From G965276765 sp965276825 (GTDB taxonomy: Bacteria; Actinomycetota; Acidimicrobiia; Acidimicrobiales; Palsa-688): a stretch of DNA of 64,000 nt. Positions 41,426 through 50,337 of this stretch are shown piece after piece. Under the pieces are notes generated by a model. That model saw nothing but the letters and a program-made list of their open reading frames with translations. It did not search any database and had not been told where the DNA came from. The DNA is taken from contig OZ255630.1 of NCBI GenBank assembly GCA_965276825.1, positions 3,658,001 to 3,722,000 on the forward strand. Reading direction: 5' to 3'. The position numbers and the translations under genes were made by a program. Each line of letters opens with the position of its first letter. Positions within the stretch are counted from its first letter, which is position 1.

Positions 41426-42091
41426 TCAGAGCACACCAAACTCGGCATAGGCGTCGGTGGCCTGCCGCCCGGAAAGTATCGCGTTGAGAAACTCCCTTTC
41501 CCCTTTGCGCTTCTCTAAGGCACCTTCGACAACTTTGGTTGCGAGTGCGCGGGGCACGACGACGATACCGTCGGAGTCTCCGATGACCAGATCGCCCGGC
41601 TCGATGCGGACGCCGTCGATGACGCAGGGGACTCGGTGGGCCACGATCTCGTGGCGACCCTTGCTATCGAGTGGGGTCGTGCCCGCGCTGAACACGGGAA
41701 AGGCCAGCTGCCGCAGGGCTCGGGTATCGCGGATCAACCCGTCGGTGAGGGCGCCGACGCCGCCGCGCTCCCTGGTGACCGTCGTCAGCAGCTCGCCCCA
41801 CACGGCGATGTCCGTCGCTCTGGCCGTGGGCGTCACGAAGACCTCACCCGGCCCGATGGCGTCCAGGGCGGCCAGCAGGCCGGCGAAGGCGTCGCTCGGC
41901 AGGTCGTAGACCCTTCGGATGGTGACCGGGAATGCATACCCGGCCATGACCGTCTCGTTCTCGAGCGGGTGGATGCCGGTCGCGAGGCACTGGGAGCGGT
42001 AGCCCAAGGCGTCCAGGGTGTCGGAGACCAGGGGCGTGGTGAGCTCGGCGGCGACACGCTCCAGGTCGATCTCATCCGGTGATGGCGGCAT
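41426..42091 (-). CDS. RraA-like aldolase/decarboxylase family protein
   Basis: Protein of 221 aa with the RraA/HMG-aldolase fold. The family motif is GGVGALTDGLIRDTRALRQL (G-x-x-x-D-G-x-x-R-D) together with EPGDLVIGDSDGIVVVPRAL. It may be a class II aldolase for 4-hydroxy-4-methyl-2-oxoglutarate-like or other oxo acids, or oxaloacetate decarboxylase. ATG 42091 with AAGGAAG upstream; it starts inside the 3' end of the LacI gene (20-base overlap) and is co-transcribed with it and the lactonase-like gene. Confidence 0.85.
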   Translation of the reverse strand: MPPSPDEIDLERVAAELTTPLVSDTLDALGYRSQCLATGIHPLENETVMAGYAFPVTIRRVYDLPSDAFAGLLAALDAIGPGEVFVTPTARATDIAVWGELLTTVTRERGGVGALTDGLIRDTRALRQLAFPVFSAGTTPLDSKGRHEIVAHRVPCVIDGVRIEPGDLVIGDSDGIVVVPRALATKVVEGALEKRKGEREFLNAILSGRQATDAYAEFGVL

Positions 42092-43181
42092 CTGGCTTCC
42101 TTTCTGCTCGACGTTTCCTCTCGCGATCGGCTTCAGGCGCCCCGTCGACGGCCACCCCTTCGAGGCGCGCTCGGGGAGGCCCGGTCGAGCCGCGGACGAC
42201 GAGACGGGCCGGCGTCTGGATGCTGACGTCGCCTGACGGGTCACCGGCAAGCTGGCTCACCAAGGAGTCGACCGCTCGGCTCCCCAGCTCGAAGAGGGGC
42301 ATGGCCACGGTGGTCAGGGGGGGCGCGAGATACTCCGCAAGGGGAAGATCGTCTGCGGTGATGACGGACAGCTGCGCCGGCACGGGGATGCCCAGCGTCC
42401 GGCAGGCGTGGAGGACGCCGACCGCTTGGCTGAACGAGCTGGTGTAGACGGCGGTGAGCTCGGGATGCCTATCTACCAGGTGTCGGAACCCCTCGGCTCC
42501 GCTGGCCTCCTCGAAGCCCACCCGGATGACGGCGGTGTCGGCCAGGCCGTGGTCCCTGAGGGCGGCGCAGAACGCGCTGGCGCGGGCGTCGGCCGTTTCG
42601 ATGCCGTCGGGACCACCGACGTGACCGATGTGGCGATGGCCCAGGCTCGTCAGGTGACGGACGGCCTCTGCGCTGGCCTTCCCGAACTTCATGACGACGT
42701 TGCAGGACGACCCCGGAACCGAGCGGTTGACGAAGACGTGGGGGACCCAGTGGCCGTCGAGCCATGCGACCAAACGGTGGGCGGGCCGTGCCGACGCGAT
42801 CATGAGACCATCGACTCGCCCCGCTCCCACGAGGTCGCTGAAGCTCTCGTCGGCCTGCTGGCCGTCGAAGTCCTCCGCCAGCAGGACCGTGTACCCGTGG
42901 TGCTGGGCGCGCAGGTATGCGCCCCGGATGAGAGCCACGTAGCTGGGGTTGGTCAGCTCGGGCACCAGCAGCGCGAGCACGCGACTCGGGGAGCCTGCGA
43001 GGAGCCGGGCGGCCGCGTGCGGCCGGTAGTGGAGCTGCTCGGCCGCAGCCCAGATCCGAGCTTGCGTCGACGGCTGGGCGGAGACGCTCGAGACTCGGTT
43101 GAGCACCTTCGACGCCGTGGACTCGGAGACGCCCGCCAGCTGCGCAACGTCCTTGAGACGGGCTCGCCGGCCGGTGGGCAT
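42072..43181 (-). CDS. LacI-family transcriptional regulator
   Basis: Sugar-responsive regulator of 369 aa. N-terminal HTH RLKDVAQLAGVSESTASKVL with the hinge SAQPSTQARIWAAAEQLHYR, then a periplasmic-binding-like effector domain (LALLVPELTNPSYVALIRGA, GLMIASARPAHRLVAWL). The C-terminal tail is long and basic. It is divergent from the sugar ABC operon at 43390; a perfect LacI-type palindrome with central CG lies in that gap. It probably represses both the importer/catabolic operon and its own RraA/lactonase operon. Confidence 0.92.
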   Translation of the reverse strand: MPTGRRARLKDVAQLAGVSESTASKVLNRVSSVSAQPSTQARIWAAAEQLHYRPHAAARLLAGSPSRVLALLVPELTNPSYVALIRGAYLRAQHHGYTVLLAEDFDGQQADESFSDLVGAGRVDGLMIASARPAHRLVAWLDGHWVPHVFVNRSVPGSSCNVVMKFGKASAEAVRHLTSLGHRHIGHVGGPDGIETADARASAFCAALRDHGLADTAVIRVGFEEASGAEGFRHLVDRHPELTAVYTSSFSQAVGVLHACRTLGIPVPAQLSVITADDLPLAEYLAPPLTTVAMPLFELGSRAVDSLVSQLAGDPSGDVSIQTPARLVVRGSTGPPRARLEGVAVDGAPEADRERKRRAERKPDAAITG

Positions 43182-43247
43182 GCCTAGACCATATCGTCGC
43201 CGCAGCCAGGCGGGCGGCGGCCTACTTTGCGGCTTCTTGCCCGACCC

Positions 43248-43303
43248 TTGACAGCCGGCTGAGCAGTGTCTACCATCACCGAGACCGAAGAAAAGCGCTT
43301 TTC
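43248..43303 (+). promoter_or_regulatory. Promoter and LacI-type operator of the sugar-acid operon
   Basis: TTGACA (43248-43253), 17 bases, TACCAT (43271-43276), then the perfect 14-bp palindrome GAAAAGCGCTTTTC (43290-43303), just past the expected transcription start. The central CG and symmetry are typical of LacI-family operators. A bound repressor would block initiation or early elongation. Confidence 0.8.
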
Positions 43304-43389
43304 CTGGGGGGTCCGGGTAGCTGACTTCGGCTGCGATCATGACTGGCGACTCGCCAAAAGGACCGGCTCTGTCCGGCCAAGAAGGGGGA

Positions 43390-44463
43390 ATGATGCGGAA
43401 GCATGTAGGCGGCGCAATCACCGCTGCCGTGGTGCTCGGGCTCGCTGGGTGCGGCTCGTCTGGGACCAGCAGCTCGGCCACGACCGCTGCGGGAGGCGGC
43501 TCGAGCGCGACCACGGGTTCGAGCGCAACCACGGGAGCCTCGGCAACCACGGCCACCCCGGGAGGAGGCGCGACCGGCAAGACGGTCGAGCTGATCAACG
43601 GTGACTCTACCGACCCGTACTTCTTCGCCGTCAAGGCGGGTGCCCAAGCGGCGGCGGCCAAGGCGGGCGTGAAGCTGGTCGAGCAGGCGCCGAGCACCTT
43701 CGATCCGACCCAACAGGTTCCAATGATGGAGAGCGCCATCGCCAACAAGGTCAGCGCCATCATCCTCTCGGCTGACGGCTATCAGCAACTGCTGGCGCCA
43801 CTGCAACAGGCAGCCGCCGCGAAGATCCCGGTCATCATCATCAACGAGTCCGAGGGCGACATGAAGAACACCCCCTACGCCCTGTCGTTCATCACCAGCG
43901 ACAACACCGACCTCGGGAAGGCAGCGGGTAAGGAGATGGCGTCGCTGGTGGCCAAAGCAGCGACGGTGGCGGTGATCAACTCGGTCACAGGTTTGCAATC
44001 GGAGCTCGAACGCGGCGCTGGCTTCGTCACGGGACTCACGAGCGCCGGGAAGGGCCAGAAGGCCCTTCCCCAGCAGTTCGACAATGATGATCCCACGAAG
44101 GCGCAGTCGATCGCCACCGACCTGTTGCAGTCGCACCCGAGCCTGGCCGGCATCTACGCGGTCGACTCGTTCACCGGCCAGGGCGTCGGGACCGCCGTGC
44201 GCGCCACCGGCAAGCTCGGCAACGTGAAGGTCGTGGCGCTCGACGCGGAGCCCCAGGAGGTCGCTCTGCTGAAGAACGGGGCCATTCAGGCTCTGATCGC
44301 GCAGAAGCCCAACTATGTCGGGCAGTTGTCGACGCAGTATGCCGTCGACGCCATCATCGGGCAGAAGAGCAAGATCGTGCGCAACGTCAACCCTGGCAGC
44401 GTGACGATCACCAAAGCCAACTTCAACTCGCCGACTTCCCAAGCGGCGATCTACAAGTCATAG
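43390..44463 (+). CDS. Sugar ABC transporter substrate-binding lipoprotein (ribose type)
   Basis: Exported lipoprotein of 357 aa. Signal peptide with lipobox VLGLAGCGSS, then a Ser/Thr/Gly/Ala-rich linker and a Peripla_BP_4/RbsB-like domain: VELINGDSTDPYFFAVKAGA, ANKVSAIILSADGYQQLLAP and AGIYAVDSFTGQGVGTAVRA. Its ligand is probably a sugar or sugar acid used by the enzymes downstream. ATG 43390 (or the adjacent 43393) is chosen as the signal peptide begins there. Confidence 0.93.
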   Translation: MMRKHVGGAITAAVVLGLAGCGSSGTSSSATTAAGGGSSATTGSSATTGASATTATPGGGATGKTVELINGDSTDPYFFAVKAGAQAAAAKAGVKLVEQAPSTFDPTQQVPMMESAIANKVSAIILSADGYQQLLAPLQQAAAAKIPVIIINESEGDMKNTPYALSFITSDNTDLGKAAGKEMASLVAKAATVAVINSVTGLQSELERGAGFVTGLTSAGKGQKALPQQFDNDDPTKAQSIATDLLQSHPSLAGIYAVDSFTGQGVGTAVRATGKLGNVKVVALDAEPQEVALLKNGAIQALIAQKPNYVGQLSTQYAVDAIIGQKSKIVRNVNPGSVTITKANFNSPTSQAAIYKS

Positions 44464-44467
44464 GGCC

Positions 44468-45283
44468 ATGGCTGACGAGGGTGTCCAATTGGAGGTCCGC
44501 TCCATCTCCAAGCAGTACGGGGCGGTCCACGCGCTTTCTGACATCAGCCTCTCCTTCGTGCCGGGGTTGACGGCGATCGTCGGTGACAACGGTGCCGGCA
44601 AGACGACGCTCATGAAGGTCATCGCCGGCGTGCACGAGCCGACCTCAGGAGCGATCTTCCTCGACGGGAAGGAGGTCCGCTTCGACTCACCGCTCGGTGC
44701 TCGGCTCGCCGGGGTGGAAGCGCTCTACCAGGACCTGGCGCTGGCCGATACCCTCAGCATCACCGAGAACGTGTTCCTCGGACGGGAGCTGACCAGATCG
44801 CTCGCCGGCTTGCGGGTGTTGGACAAGCGTCCGATGCAGCGGGTCGCGGACGAGCTGGTCCGCTCCATCGGTATCACGATGCCCGACGCCTCCACCAGGG
44901 TCAGGGACCTGAGCGGTGGCCAGCGCCAAGCCGTTGCTCTGGCCCGCGCCATGCATTTCAACGCGTCGGTGCTCCTGCTCGACGAGCCGACCGCGGCGTT
45001 GGGCCCGAAGGAGACGGCCGCGTTCATGTCGCTGATCGACACTGTTGTGCAGCGCGGCAAGACGGTGATCATGGTCGCCCACAACCTCACGATGGCCATC
45101 GACATGTCCTCGTCGATCGCGGTGATGCGTGCAGGACGGGTGATCTCGCAGATGCGCTCGGCTGACGCAACGCCGGAAGAGCTGAACGCGTTCATCGTGG
45201 GAGCCAAGGACGCGCCAGCCACAGACGTGGAGCCGGGGCTCGGCGTCGACCCCCAGTCGTCGGGAGACGTGCATGACCGTTGA
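44468..45283 (+). CDS. Sugar ABC transporter ATP-binding protein
   Basis: Single-domain ATPase of 271 aa in the sugar (RbsA/FrcA-like) group. Walker A IVGDNGAGKTTLMKVIAG, Q-loop ALYQDLALADTLSITENVF, signature VRDLSGGQRQAVALARAM and Walker B VLLLDEPTAALGPKETAAF are intact. Unlike classic RbsA it has one ATPase domain, so it probably acts as a homodimer (FrcA type). It starts four bases after the binding-protein gene and overlaps the permease start by 11 bases. Confidence 0.93.
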   Translation: MADEGVQLEVRSISKQYGAVHALSDISLSFVPGLTAIVGDNGAGKTTLMKVIAGVHEPTSGAIFLDGKEVRFDSPLGARLAGVEALYQDLALADTLSITENVFLGRELTRSLAGLRVLDKRPMQRVADELVRSIGITMPDASTRVRDLSGGQRQAVALARAMHFNASVLLLDEPTAALGPKETAAFMSLIDTVVQRGKTVIMVAHNLTMAIDMSSSIAVMRAGRVISQMRSADATPEELNAFIVGAKDAPATDVEPGLGVDPQSSGDVHDR

Positions 45284-46355
45284 AGCGACCATGAGGCGGC
45301 TCCTGCGAGGGGAGCCGGGCTCGTCGGACGGGCCAGGATGCGGTGAGCCCCGGAAGCGGCGCCTCGTCCTCGGCCTCCGCGGCGCCGGGTACGTGGCGTC
45401 CAACGTTCGGCTCCTCGCCGTGCTGGTCGTGATCGTCGTGGTGTTCTCGCTCCTCAAGTCGAGCTTCTACAGCTCTGCCAGTGTCAAGAACATCTTCGTT
45501 TCGGCGGTGCTCGTCCTCCTCCTTGCCCTTGGGGAGACCTTCGTGCTGATCTCCGGGGGCATCGACCTGTCCGTGGCGTCGATGCTGGCCCTCGCCGGCA
45601 TGGTCTCCGGTTACGTGATGGCCCACCTCTACGGATCTGGGACCGGCTCGGCGTGGTGGATCACCCTTGTCGGTCTGGTGGCCGGGCTGGCCGTCGGCCT
45701 GGCCGGCGGGATGCTCAACGGACTGGTCATCAGCCGCCTCCGCCTCAACTCGCTCATCGTCACCTTGGGCACGATGGGTGTCTTCAGCGGGGTGGCCGCC
45801 CTGATCAGCGGGGGCAACCCGATCACCAACTTCCCGACCAGCCTCTTCACCATCGGGAACGGTCAATGGGGACCCATCCCGATCATCATCGTCATCGCAG
45901 TGATCACGATCCTGCTCTTCGTCTTCATCAGCCAGCAGACGCGATTCGGCCGACACATCTACGCGGCAGGAGCCAACCGGGAGGCGCTGCGGCGGGCCGG
46001 TGTCCGCGTACCGGTGGTCACCATCGGGCTGTTCGGTCTCAGCGGGTTGTCGGCCGGCCTGGCCGGCTTCCTGGACACGGCCCACTTCCTCACGGCATCA
46101 CCGACCGCCGGCAGCGAGGACCTGCTTCTTGCGGTGGCCGCAGTGGTCATCGGAGGAACCCCCCTCGAGGGTGGGGAGGGCAGCGTTGTCGGCACCGTCA
46201 TCGGCGCGCTCATCATCAGCGTGCTCCAAAACGGGTTCATCATCTTGAACGTGCAGGCCTATTGGCAGCTGGTCGCGGTCGGGATCGTCACGATCATCGC
46301 CGTGTACGCCGGTGAGCGGGAGCGCGGCACCCGGCTTCTCGGATCACCCCGATGA
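45273..46355 (+). CDS. Sugar ABC transporter permease (RbsC-like)
   Basis: Membrane permease of 360 aa of the BPD_transp_2 family with about ten hydrophobic segments. The family motif is LGETFVLISGGIDLSVASML; later LRLNSLIVTLGTMGVFSGVA and FGRHIYAAGANREALRRAGV are typical of RbsC/XylH relatives. It forms the channel with the preceding ATPase. Its stop overlaps the ATG of the AGE-family gene. Confidence 0.93.
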   Translation: MTVEATMRRLLRGEPGSSDGPGCGEPRKRRLVLGLRGAGYVASNVRLLAVLVVIVVVFSLLKSSFYSSASVKNIFVSAVLVLLLALGETFVLISGGIDLSVASMLALAGMVSGYVMAHLYGSGTGSAWWITLVGLVAGLAVGLAGGMLNGLVISRLRLNSLIVTLGTMGVFSGVAALISGGNPITNFPTSLFTIGNGQWGPIPIIIVIAVITILLFVFISQQTRFGRHIYAAGANREALRRAGVRVPVVTIGLFGLSGLSAGLAGFLDTAHFLTASPTAGSEDLLLAVAAVVIGGTPLEGGEGSVVGTVIGALIISVLQNGFIILNVQAYWQLVAVGIVTIIAVYAGERERGTRLLGSPR

Positions 46356-47647
46356 CGACTGCGGCGACGCAGGGGCCAGAAGTGGCCGGTTGGCTCGACA
46401 ACGGAGGCCACCGGCGCTGGCTGCAAGCGGAGGGCGATCGACTGCTGGAGTTCTACGAACGGGGCGCGGCGGATCCCGAGGGGGGCTTCTTCTGGCTCGA
46501 CGCAAAAGGGCAACCCGATCGCCGCCAGCCCAAGTACCTGTGGATCAACGCGCGGATGATCCACGTGTTTGCCCTGGCTCACCTCGGGGGGCGCCCGGGC
46601 GCCACCACGATGGTCGACCACGGCCTGAGCTACCTGAGGCAGGGGTTCGTGGACGAGGTGCACGGAGGTTGGTACTGGTCCGTCGACGGAGCGGGGCCCA
46701 CGGATGCCTCCAAGCAGGCCTACGGGCACGCCTTCGTGCTCCTGGCGGCCAGCAGCGCAGCGCAGGCAGGTGCGGCGGGGGCGGCCGAACTGCTGGAGCA
46801 GGCGACGGTGATCATCGACTCGCACTTCTGGGACGACACCGAAGGGCTCTGCGTCGACTCCTGGGACCGCAAGTGGCAGCAGCTCGAGGCGTACCGAGGA
46901 CAGAACGCCAACATGCACATGACCGAAGCCTTCCTCGCCGCCTCCGAGGCCACCGGCGACGAGATGTACGCGCGACGGGCGGCACGGACGGCAGAACGGC
47001 TGATCCGGGAGATCACCGCTGCGAACCACTGGCGAATCCCTGAGCACTTCGACGCCGACTGGCACCCCGACCTCGAGTACAACCAGGACGATCCCGAGAA
47101 CCTCTTCCGGCCCTTCGGATCGACGATCGGCCACTGGCTCGAGTGGGCGCGGCTCCTCGTATTGCTGAACCGGTCGCCCGTCGGTGAAGGCTGGATGCTC
47201 GACGCGGCGGAGATCCTCTTCGAGAAGGGGACCACCGAGGGGTGGGACGACGAGCGGGGCGGCCTTCGCTTCACGGTTGACTGGGACGGCCGCCCGCTCA
47301 ACGAGGACCGCTACCACTGGCCGTTGGCGGAAGCCATCGGCGCCGCGTCTGCGCTGGCCAGGGTGACCAGGAAGCCGTTTTACGAAGGGTGGTACCAGAG
47401 ATTGTGGGACTACGCGGCCAGGTATCTGATCGACCGGACCGATGGCAGCTGGCACCACCAACTGGACGCCACCAACCGGCCGAGCGCCACAGCATGGGAG
47501 GGCAAGCCGGATCTCTACCACGCGTTCCAGGCCACGTTGAGCGCAGCGACGCCCCCGGGGAGCGGATTTGCGGCCGCTCAGCGGGCCGATCCCGAAGCGG
47601 GTGCGGCCATCCATCCTCCGGTCGGCGGCCGAGGAGCGAGACCGTGA
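46352..47647 (+). CDS. AGE-family sugar isomerase/epimerase (YihS-like)
   Basis: Alpha/alpha-barrel enzyme of 431 aa in the N-acylglucosamine 2-epimerase family, which includes mannose and sulfoquinovose isomerases. Catalytic-type His motifs are present: ANMHMTEAFLAASEAT, PFGSTIGHWLEWARLLV and DRYHWPLAEAIGAA. It likely interconverts an aldose and a ketose supplied by the upstream importer. The true sugar is unknown; no sulfoquinovosidase or sulfolactaldehyde enzymes are nearby, so a sulfoquinovose pathway is not supported. Confidence 0.88.
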   Translation: MTTAATQGPEVAGWLDNGGHRRWLQAEGDRLLEFYERGAADPEGGFFWLDAKGQPDRRQPKYLWINARMIHVFALAHLGGRPGATTMVDHGLSYLRQGFVDEVHGGWYWSVDGAGPTDASKQAYGHAFVLLAASSAAQAGAAGAAELLEQATVIIDSHFWDDTEGLCVDSWDRKWQQLEAYRGQNANMHMTEAFLAASEATGDEMYARRAARTAERLIREITAANHWRIPEHFDADWHPDLEYNQDDPENLFRPFGSTIGHWLEWARLLVLLNRSPVGEGWMLDAAEILFEKGTTEGWDDERGGLRFTVDWDGRPLNEDRYHWPLAEAIGAASALARVTRKPFYEGWYQRLWDYAARYLIDRTDGSWHHQLDATNRPSATAWEGKPDLYHAFQATLSAATPPGSGFAAAQRADPEAGAAIHPPVGGRGARP

Positions 47648-48441
47648 GCGAGCTGAACGGCAAGGCCGTGATCGTCACCGGCGGCAGCATGGGCGTCGGG
47701 CTCGGCGTGGCCCGACGGCTGGTCAGCCTCGGGGCCGCCGTGAGCATCGTGAGCAACGATCGGGTCTCCACTGCCGAGGCGGTGGCCTCGTTTCGGGACC
47801 ACGGAGGAGACGTCACCGGCCACGTCGCGGATGTGAGCGTCGCCAGCCAGGTCGAGGAAGCAGTCGCAGCGGCCGCCGCTCGCAGTCAGGGGATCGATGC
47901 CCTCGTGAACTCGGCGGGGATCCAGACCTACGGGACGGTCGAGACCATGACGGAGAGCCTCTGGGACCGGACTCTCGCCGTCAACTTGAAGGGCATGTAC
48001 TTGGCCGCGAAGTATGCCATCCCCCACATCCGAGCGCGGGGGGGAGGTGCGGTGGTCAACGTCGCCAGTGTGCAAGGGACGGCTGCACAGGCCAACGTCG
48101 TGGCCTACAGCGCCTCCAAGGGCGGGATTCTGGCGCTAACCAGGGCCATGGCCGTCGATCATGCGGTGGACGGGATCAGGGTCAACTCGGTCAGCCCCGG
48201 ATCCATCGACACACCGATGCTCCGCGCCAGCGCGTCGCAAATCGGTGATCCTCGAGGTCCCGATGCCGTGATCGCCGGTTGGGGACAGGGCCACCCGCTC
48301 GGGCGTGTGGGTCTCCCGTCCGACGTCGCCGGATTGGTGGCGTTCCTCCTCGGCGACGACGCCGCCTTCATCACTGGGACCGATATCCGCGTCGACGGCG
48401 GCCTGCTGGCGGCCATCACCCTGCGCGCCCCCCACGCATGA
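47644..48441 (+). CDS. Short-chain dehydrogenase/reductase
   Basis: Classical SDR of 265 aa. Nucleotide site VIVTGGSMGVGLGVARRL, NSAGIQTYGTVETM, and the catalytic Ser and YxxxK (NVASVQGTAAQANVVAYSAS then K). It ends GTDIRVDGGLLAAI. GTG 47644 overlaps the AGE stop (GTGA). In this operon it plausibly oxidises a sugar or reduces a keto-sugar acid (fructuronate-to-mannonate type), feeding UxuA or the enolase-family dehydratase. Confidence 0.9.
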   Translation: MSELNGKAVIVTGGSMGVGLGVARRLVSLGAAVSIVSNDRVSTAEAVASFRDHGGDVTGHVADVSVASQVEEAVAAAAARSQGIDALVNSAGIQTYGTVETMTESLWDRTLAVNLKGMYLAAKYAIPHIRARGGGAVVNVASVQGTAAQANVVAYSASKGGILALTRAMAVDHAVDGIRVNSVSPGSIDTPMLRASASQIGDPRGPDAVIAGWGQGHPLGRVGLPSDVAGLVAFLLGDDAAFITGTDIRVDGGLLAAITLRAPHA

Positions 48442-48442
48442 C

Positions 48443-49717
48443 ATGCGCCCCATGACCGCGCCGTCACGGTGGGACCGGCAGGAGTTTCTCATTCGTGAGG
48501 TCCGGGCGACTTCGGTCACCGTCCCCCTCACGGCGCCGCTCCGCCACGCCAATGGCACCCACTGGGGGCGGTTCGTCAGAACGGTGGTGGAGGTCGAGAC
48601 CGCCGATGGGCTCGTCGGCCTCGGCGAGCTAGGAGGGGGCGGGGAAGGAGCCGAACAAGCCGTTCGAAGGGCAGGGGAGGCGCTCGTCGGGCACGATCCG
48701 TTTCAGCTGGAGCAGCTCCGCTACAAGATCGCCAACCCCACAGCGACGCTCTACAACAATCGGACGCAGATCCTGGCCGCGCTGGAGTTCGCGTGCCTGG
48801 ATCTCATCGGCAAACGTCTCGAGGTCCCGGTCTGCGACCTGCTCGGTGGGCGGTTTCGGGACCGGGTCAGCTTCGCCAGCTACCTGTTCTTCCGCTATCC
48901 CGACGCCAACGGAGACCATGAGATCCGCACCGTGGAGCAGCTCGTAGACCACGCCACCCAGCTCGTCGACGGGCAGGGCTTCCAGACCCACAAGCTCAAA
49001 GGCGGTGTGTTCGGGCCGGACTACGAGCTGGAGTGCTACCGCGCTCTGGCCGAGGCGCTCCCCGGTCAGCACCTGCGCTATGACCCCAACAACTCCCTCA
49101 GCGTTCGAGAGGCTCAACGCTTCGCTCGGGCGATACGAGATCTGCCGAACGACTACCTGGAGGATCCCACCTGGGGCCTCAACGGGCTTCGCCAGGTCAG
49201 AGCGGAGGGCATCCCGCTGGCCACCAACACCGTGGTCGTCGACTTCGAGCAGTTGGCCACCAACGTTCGGGATCCCGCCGTCGACGTCATCCTGCTGGAC
49301 ACCACCTTTTGGGGCGGCATCCGACCTTGCATCAAAGCGGCTGCGGTCTGCGACACCTTTCAGACCGGCATTGCGGTTCACTCATCCGGTGAGCTCGGGA
49401 TCCAGCTGGCGACCATGCTCCATCTCGGTGCCGCCCTCCCCACCCTCACGTTCGCCGCTGACAGCCACTACCACCAGCTGATCGACGACATCATCGCGGG
49501 GGGTCCCTTCGCCTACCAGGAGGGAGCGATACCTGTTCCGACCGGTCCAGGCCTCGGGGTGGAGCTCGACGTGGACAAGCTCGCAGAGTACGCGGAGCTG
49601 TTCGTGGCGCTCGGGGGCTACGACTACGATCGCGATCCCCTTCGACCCGGATGGTTCCCGACCCCGCCGGGAATGGCCTGGGCCGACCCGACCGTAAGCA
49701 GTGAGGGACGCAGGTGA
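48443..49717 (+). CDS. Enolase-superfamily sugar-acid dehydratase (glucarate-dehydratase-like)
   Basis: Mandelate-racemase/enolase-superfamily enzyme of 424 aa (or 421 from ATG 48452). The K-x-K acid/base motif is in FQTHKLKGGVFGPDYE, metal ligands in LRYDPNNSLSVREAQR and DYLEDPTWGLNG, and the catalytic His in IAVHSSGELGIQLATMLHLG. The overall pattern is closest to glucarate dehydratase. It should remove water from a sugar acid to give a 2-keto-3-deoxy acid for the downstream kinase and aldolase. Confidence 0.88.
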   Translation: MRPMTAPSRWDRQEFLIREVRATSVTVPLTAPLRHANGTHWGRFVRTVVEVETADGLVGLGELGGGGEGAEQAVRRAGEALVGHDPFQLEQLRYKIANPTATLYNNRTQILAALEFACLDLIGKRLEVPVCDLLGGRFRDRVSFASYLFFRYPDANGDHEIRTVEQLVDHATQLVDGQGFQTHKLKGGVFGPDYELECYRALAEALPGQHLRYDPNNSLSVREAQRFARAIRDLPNDYLEDPTWGLNGLRQVRAEGIPLATNTVVVDFEQLATNVRDPAVDVILLDTTFWGGIRPCIKAAAVCDTFQTGIAVHSSGELGIQLATMLHLGAALPTLTFAADSHYHQLIDDIIAGGPFAYQEGAIPVPTGPGLGVELDVDKLAEYAELFVALGGYDYDRDPLRPGWFPTPPGMAWADPTVSSEGRR

Positions 49718-50337
49718 GGGCGGAGACCGACGGCGCCACGATTGACCTCGGCCGACGCCTTGGTCTGGCCAAGGTGCTCCCGGTCGTGCGCGCCGAGAGC
49801 GCCTTCTCCGCGGCCGCCATGTGCGAGCGGGTCTACGACGCAGGCTTGCGGGTCGTCGAGCTGACCACCACCATCCCCGACTGGCCGGCTGCTCTCGCCG
49901 AGTTGCAGGCGAACTTCCCGGACGTCACCACCGGCGTCGGCACCGTCACCAACCCGTCCGACGCGTTGCGGGCCATCGACGGCGGGGCGAAGTTCCTTGT
50001 GAGTCCCTGCCGGGCTGAACACGTGCGAACCGTGGCGGACGACGGGGGCGTGCCGTTCCTTGAAGGGGGCCTGACCCCCAGCGAGGTCCTGGCCTCCGCA
50101 GGTCACGGCATCGCCAAGTTGTTTCCCGCACACGTAGGTGGACCTGCCCTGCTGCGTGACATCCTGACGGTGTCACCCGGGTCCCGGGTCGTCCCCACCG
50201 GCGGGATCCGCCTGGGGGCCATCGGTGACTGGCTGGGTGCCGGTGCCCTGGCCGTCGGTGTCGGAAGCGACCTCTGGGCGTCGGGAGACCTGCGGGAGCA
50301 ACTCGAGCGGCTGTCTGGCGGAGACGGCGGCCGATGA
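49714..50337 (+). CDS. eda: KDPG-type aldolase
   Basis: Class I aldolase of 207 aa. Catalytic Glu region VVELTTTIPDWPAAL, GVGTVTNPSDALRAIDGGAK, phosphate/substrate loop VSPCRAEHV, and the Schiff-base Lys in IAKLFPAHVGGPALL. It would split 2-keto-3-deoxy-6-phosphogluconate (or a related acid) into pyruvate and an aldehyde phosphate. GTG 49714 overlaps the dehydratase stop, and its own stop overlaps the kinase start, so the three are coupled. Confidence 0.93.
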   Translation: MRAETDGATIDLGRRLGLAKVLPVVRAESAFSAAAMCERVYDAGLRVVELTTTIPDWPAALAELQANFPDVTTGVGTVTNPSDALRAIDGGAKFLVSPCRAEHVRTVADDGGVPFLEGGLTPSEVLASAGHGIAKLFPAHVGGPALLRDILTVSPGSRVVPTGGIRLGAIGDWLGAGALAVGVGSDLWASGDLREQLERLSGGDGGR

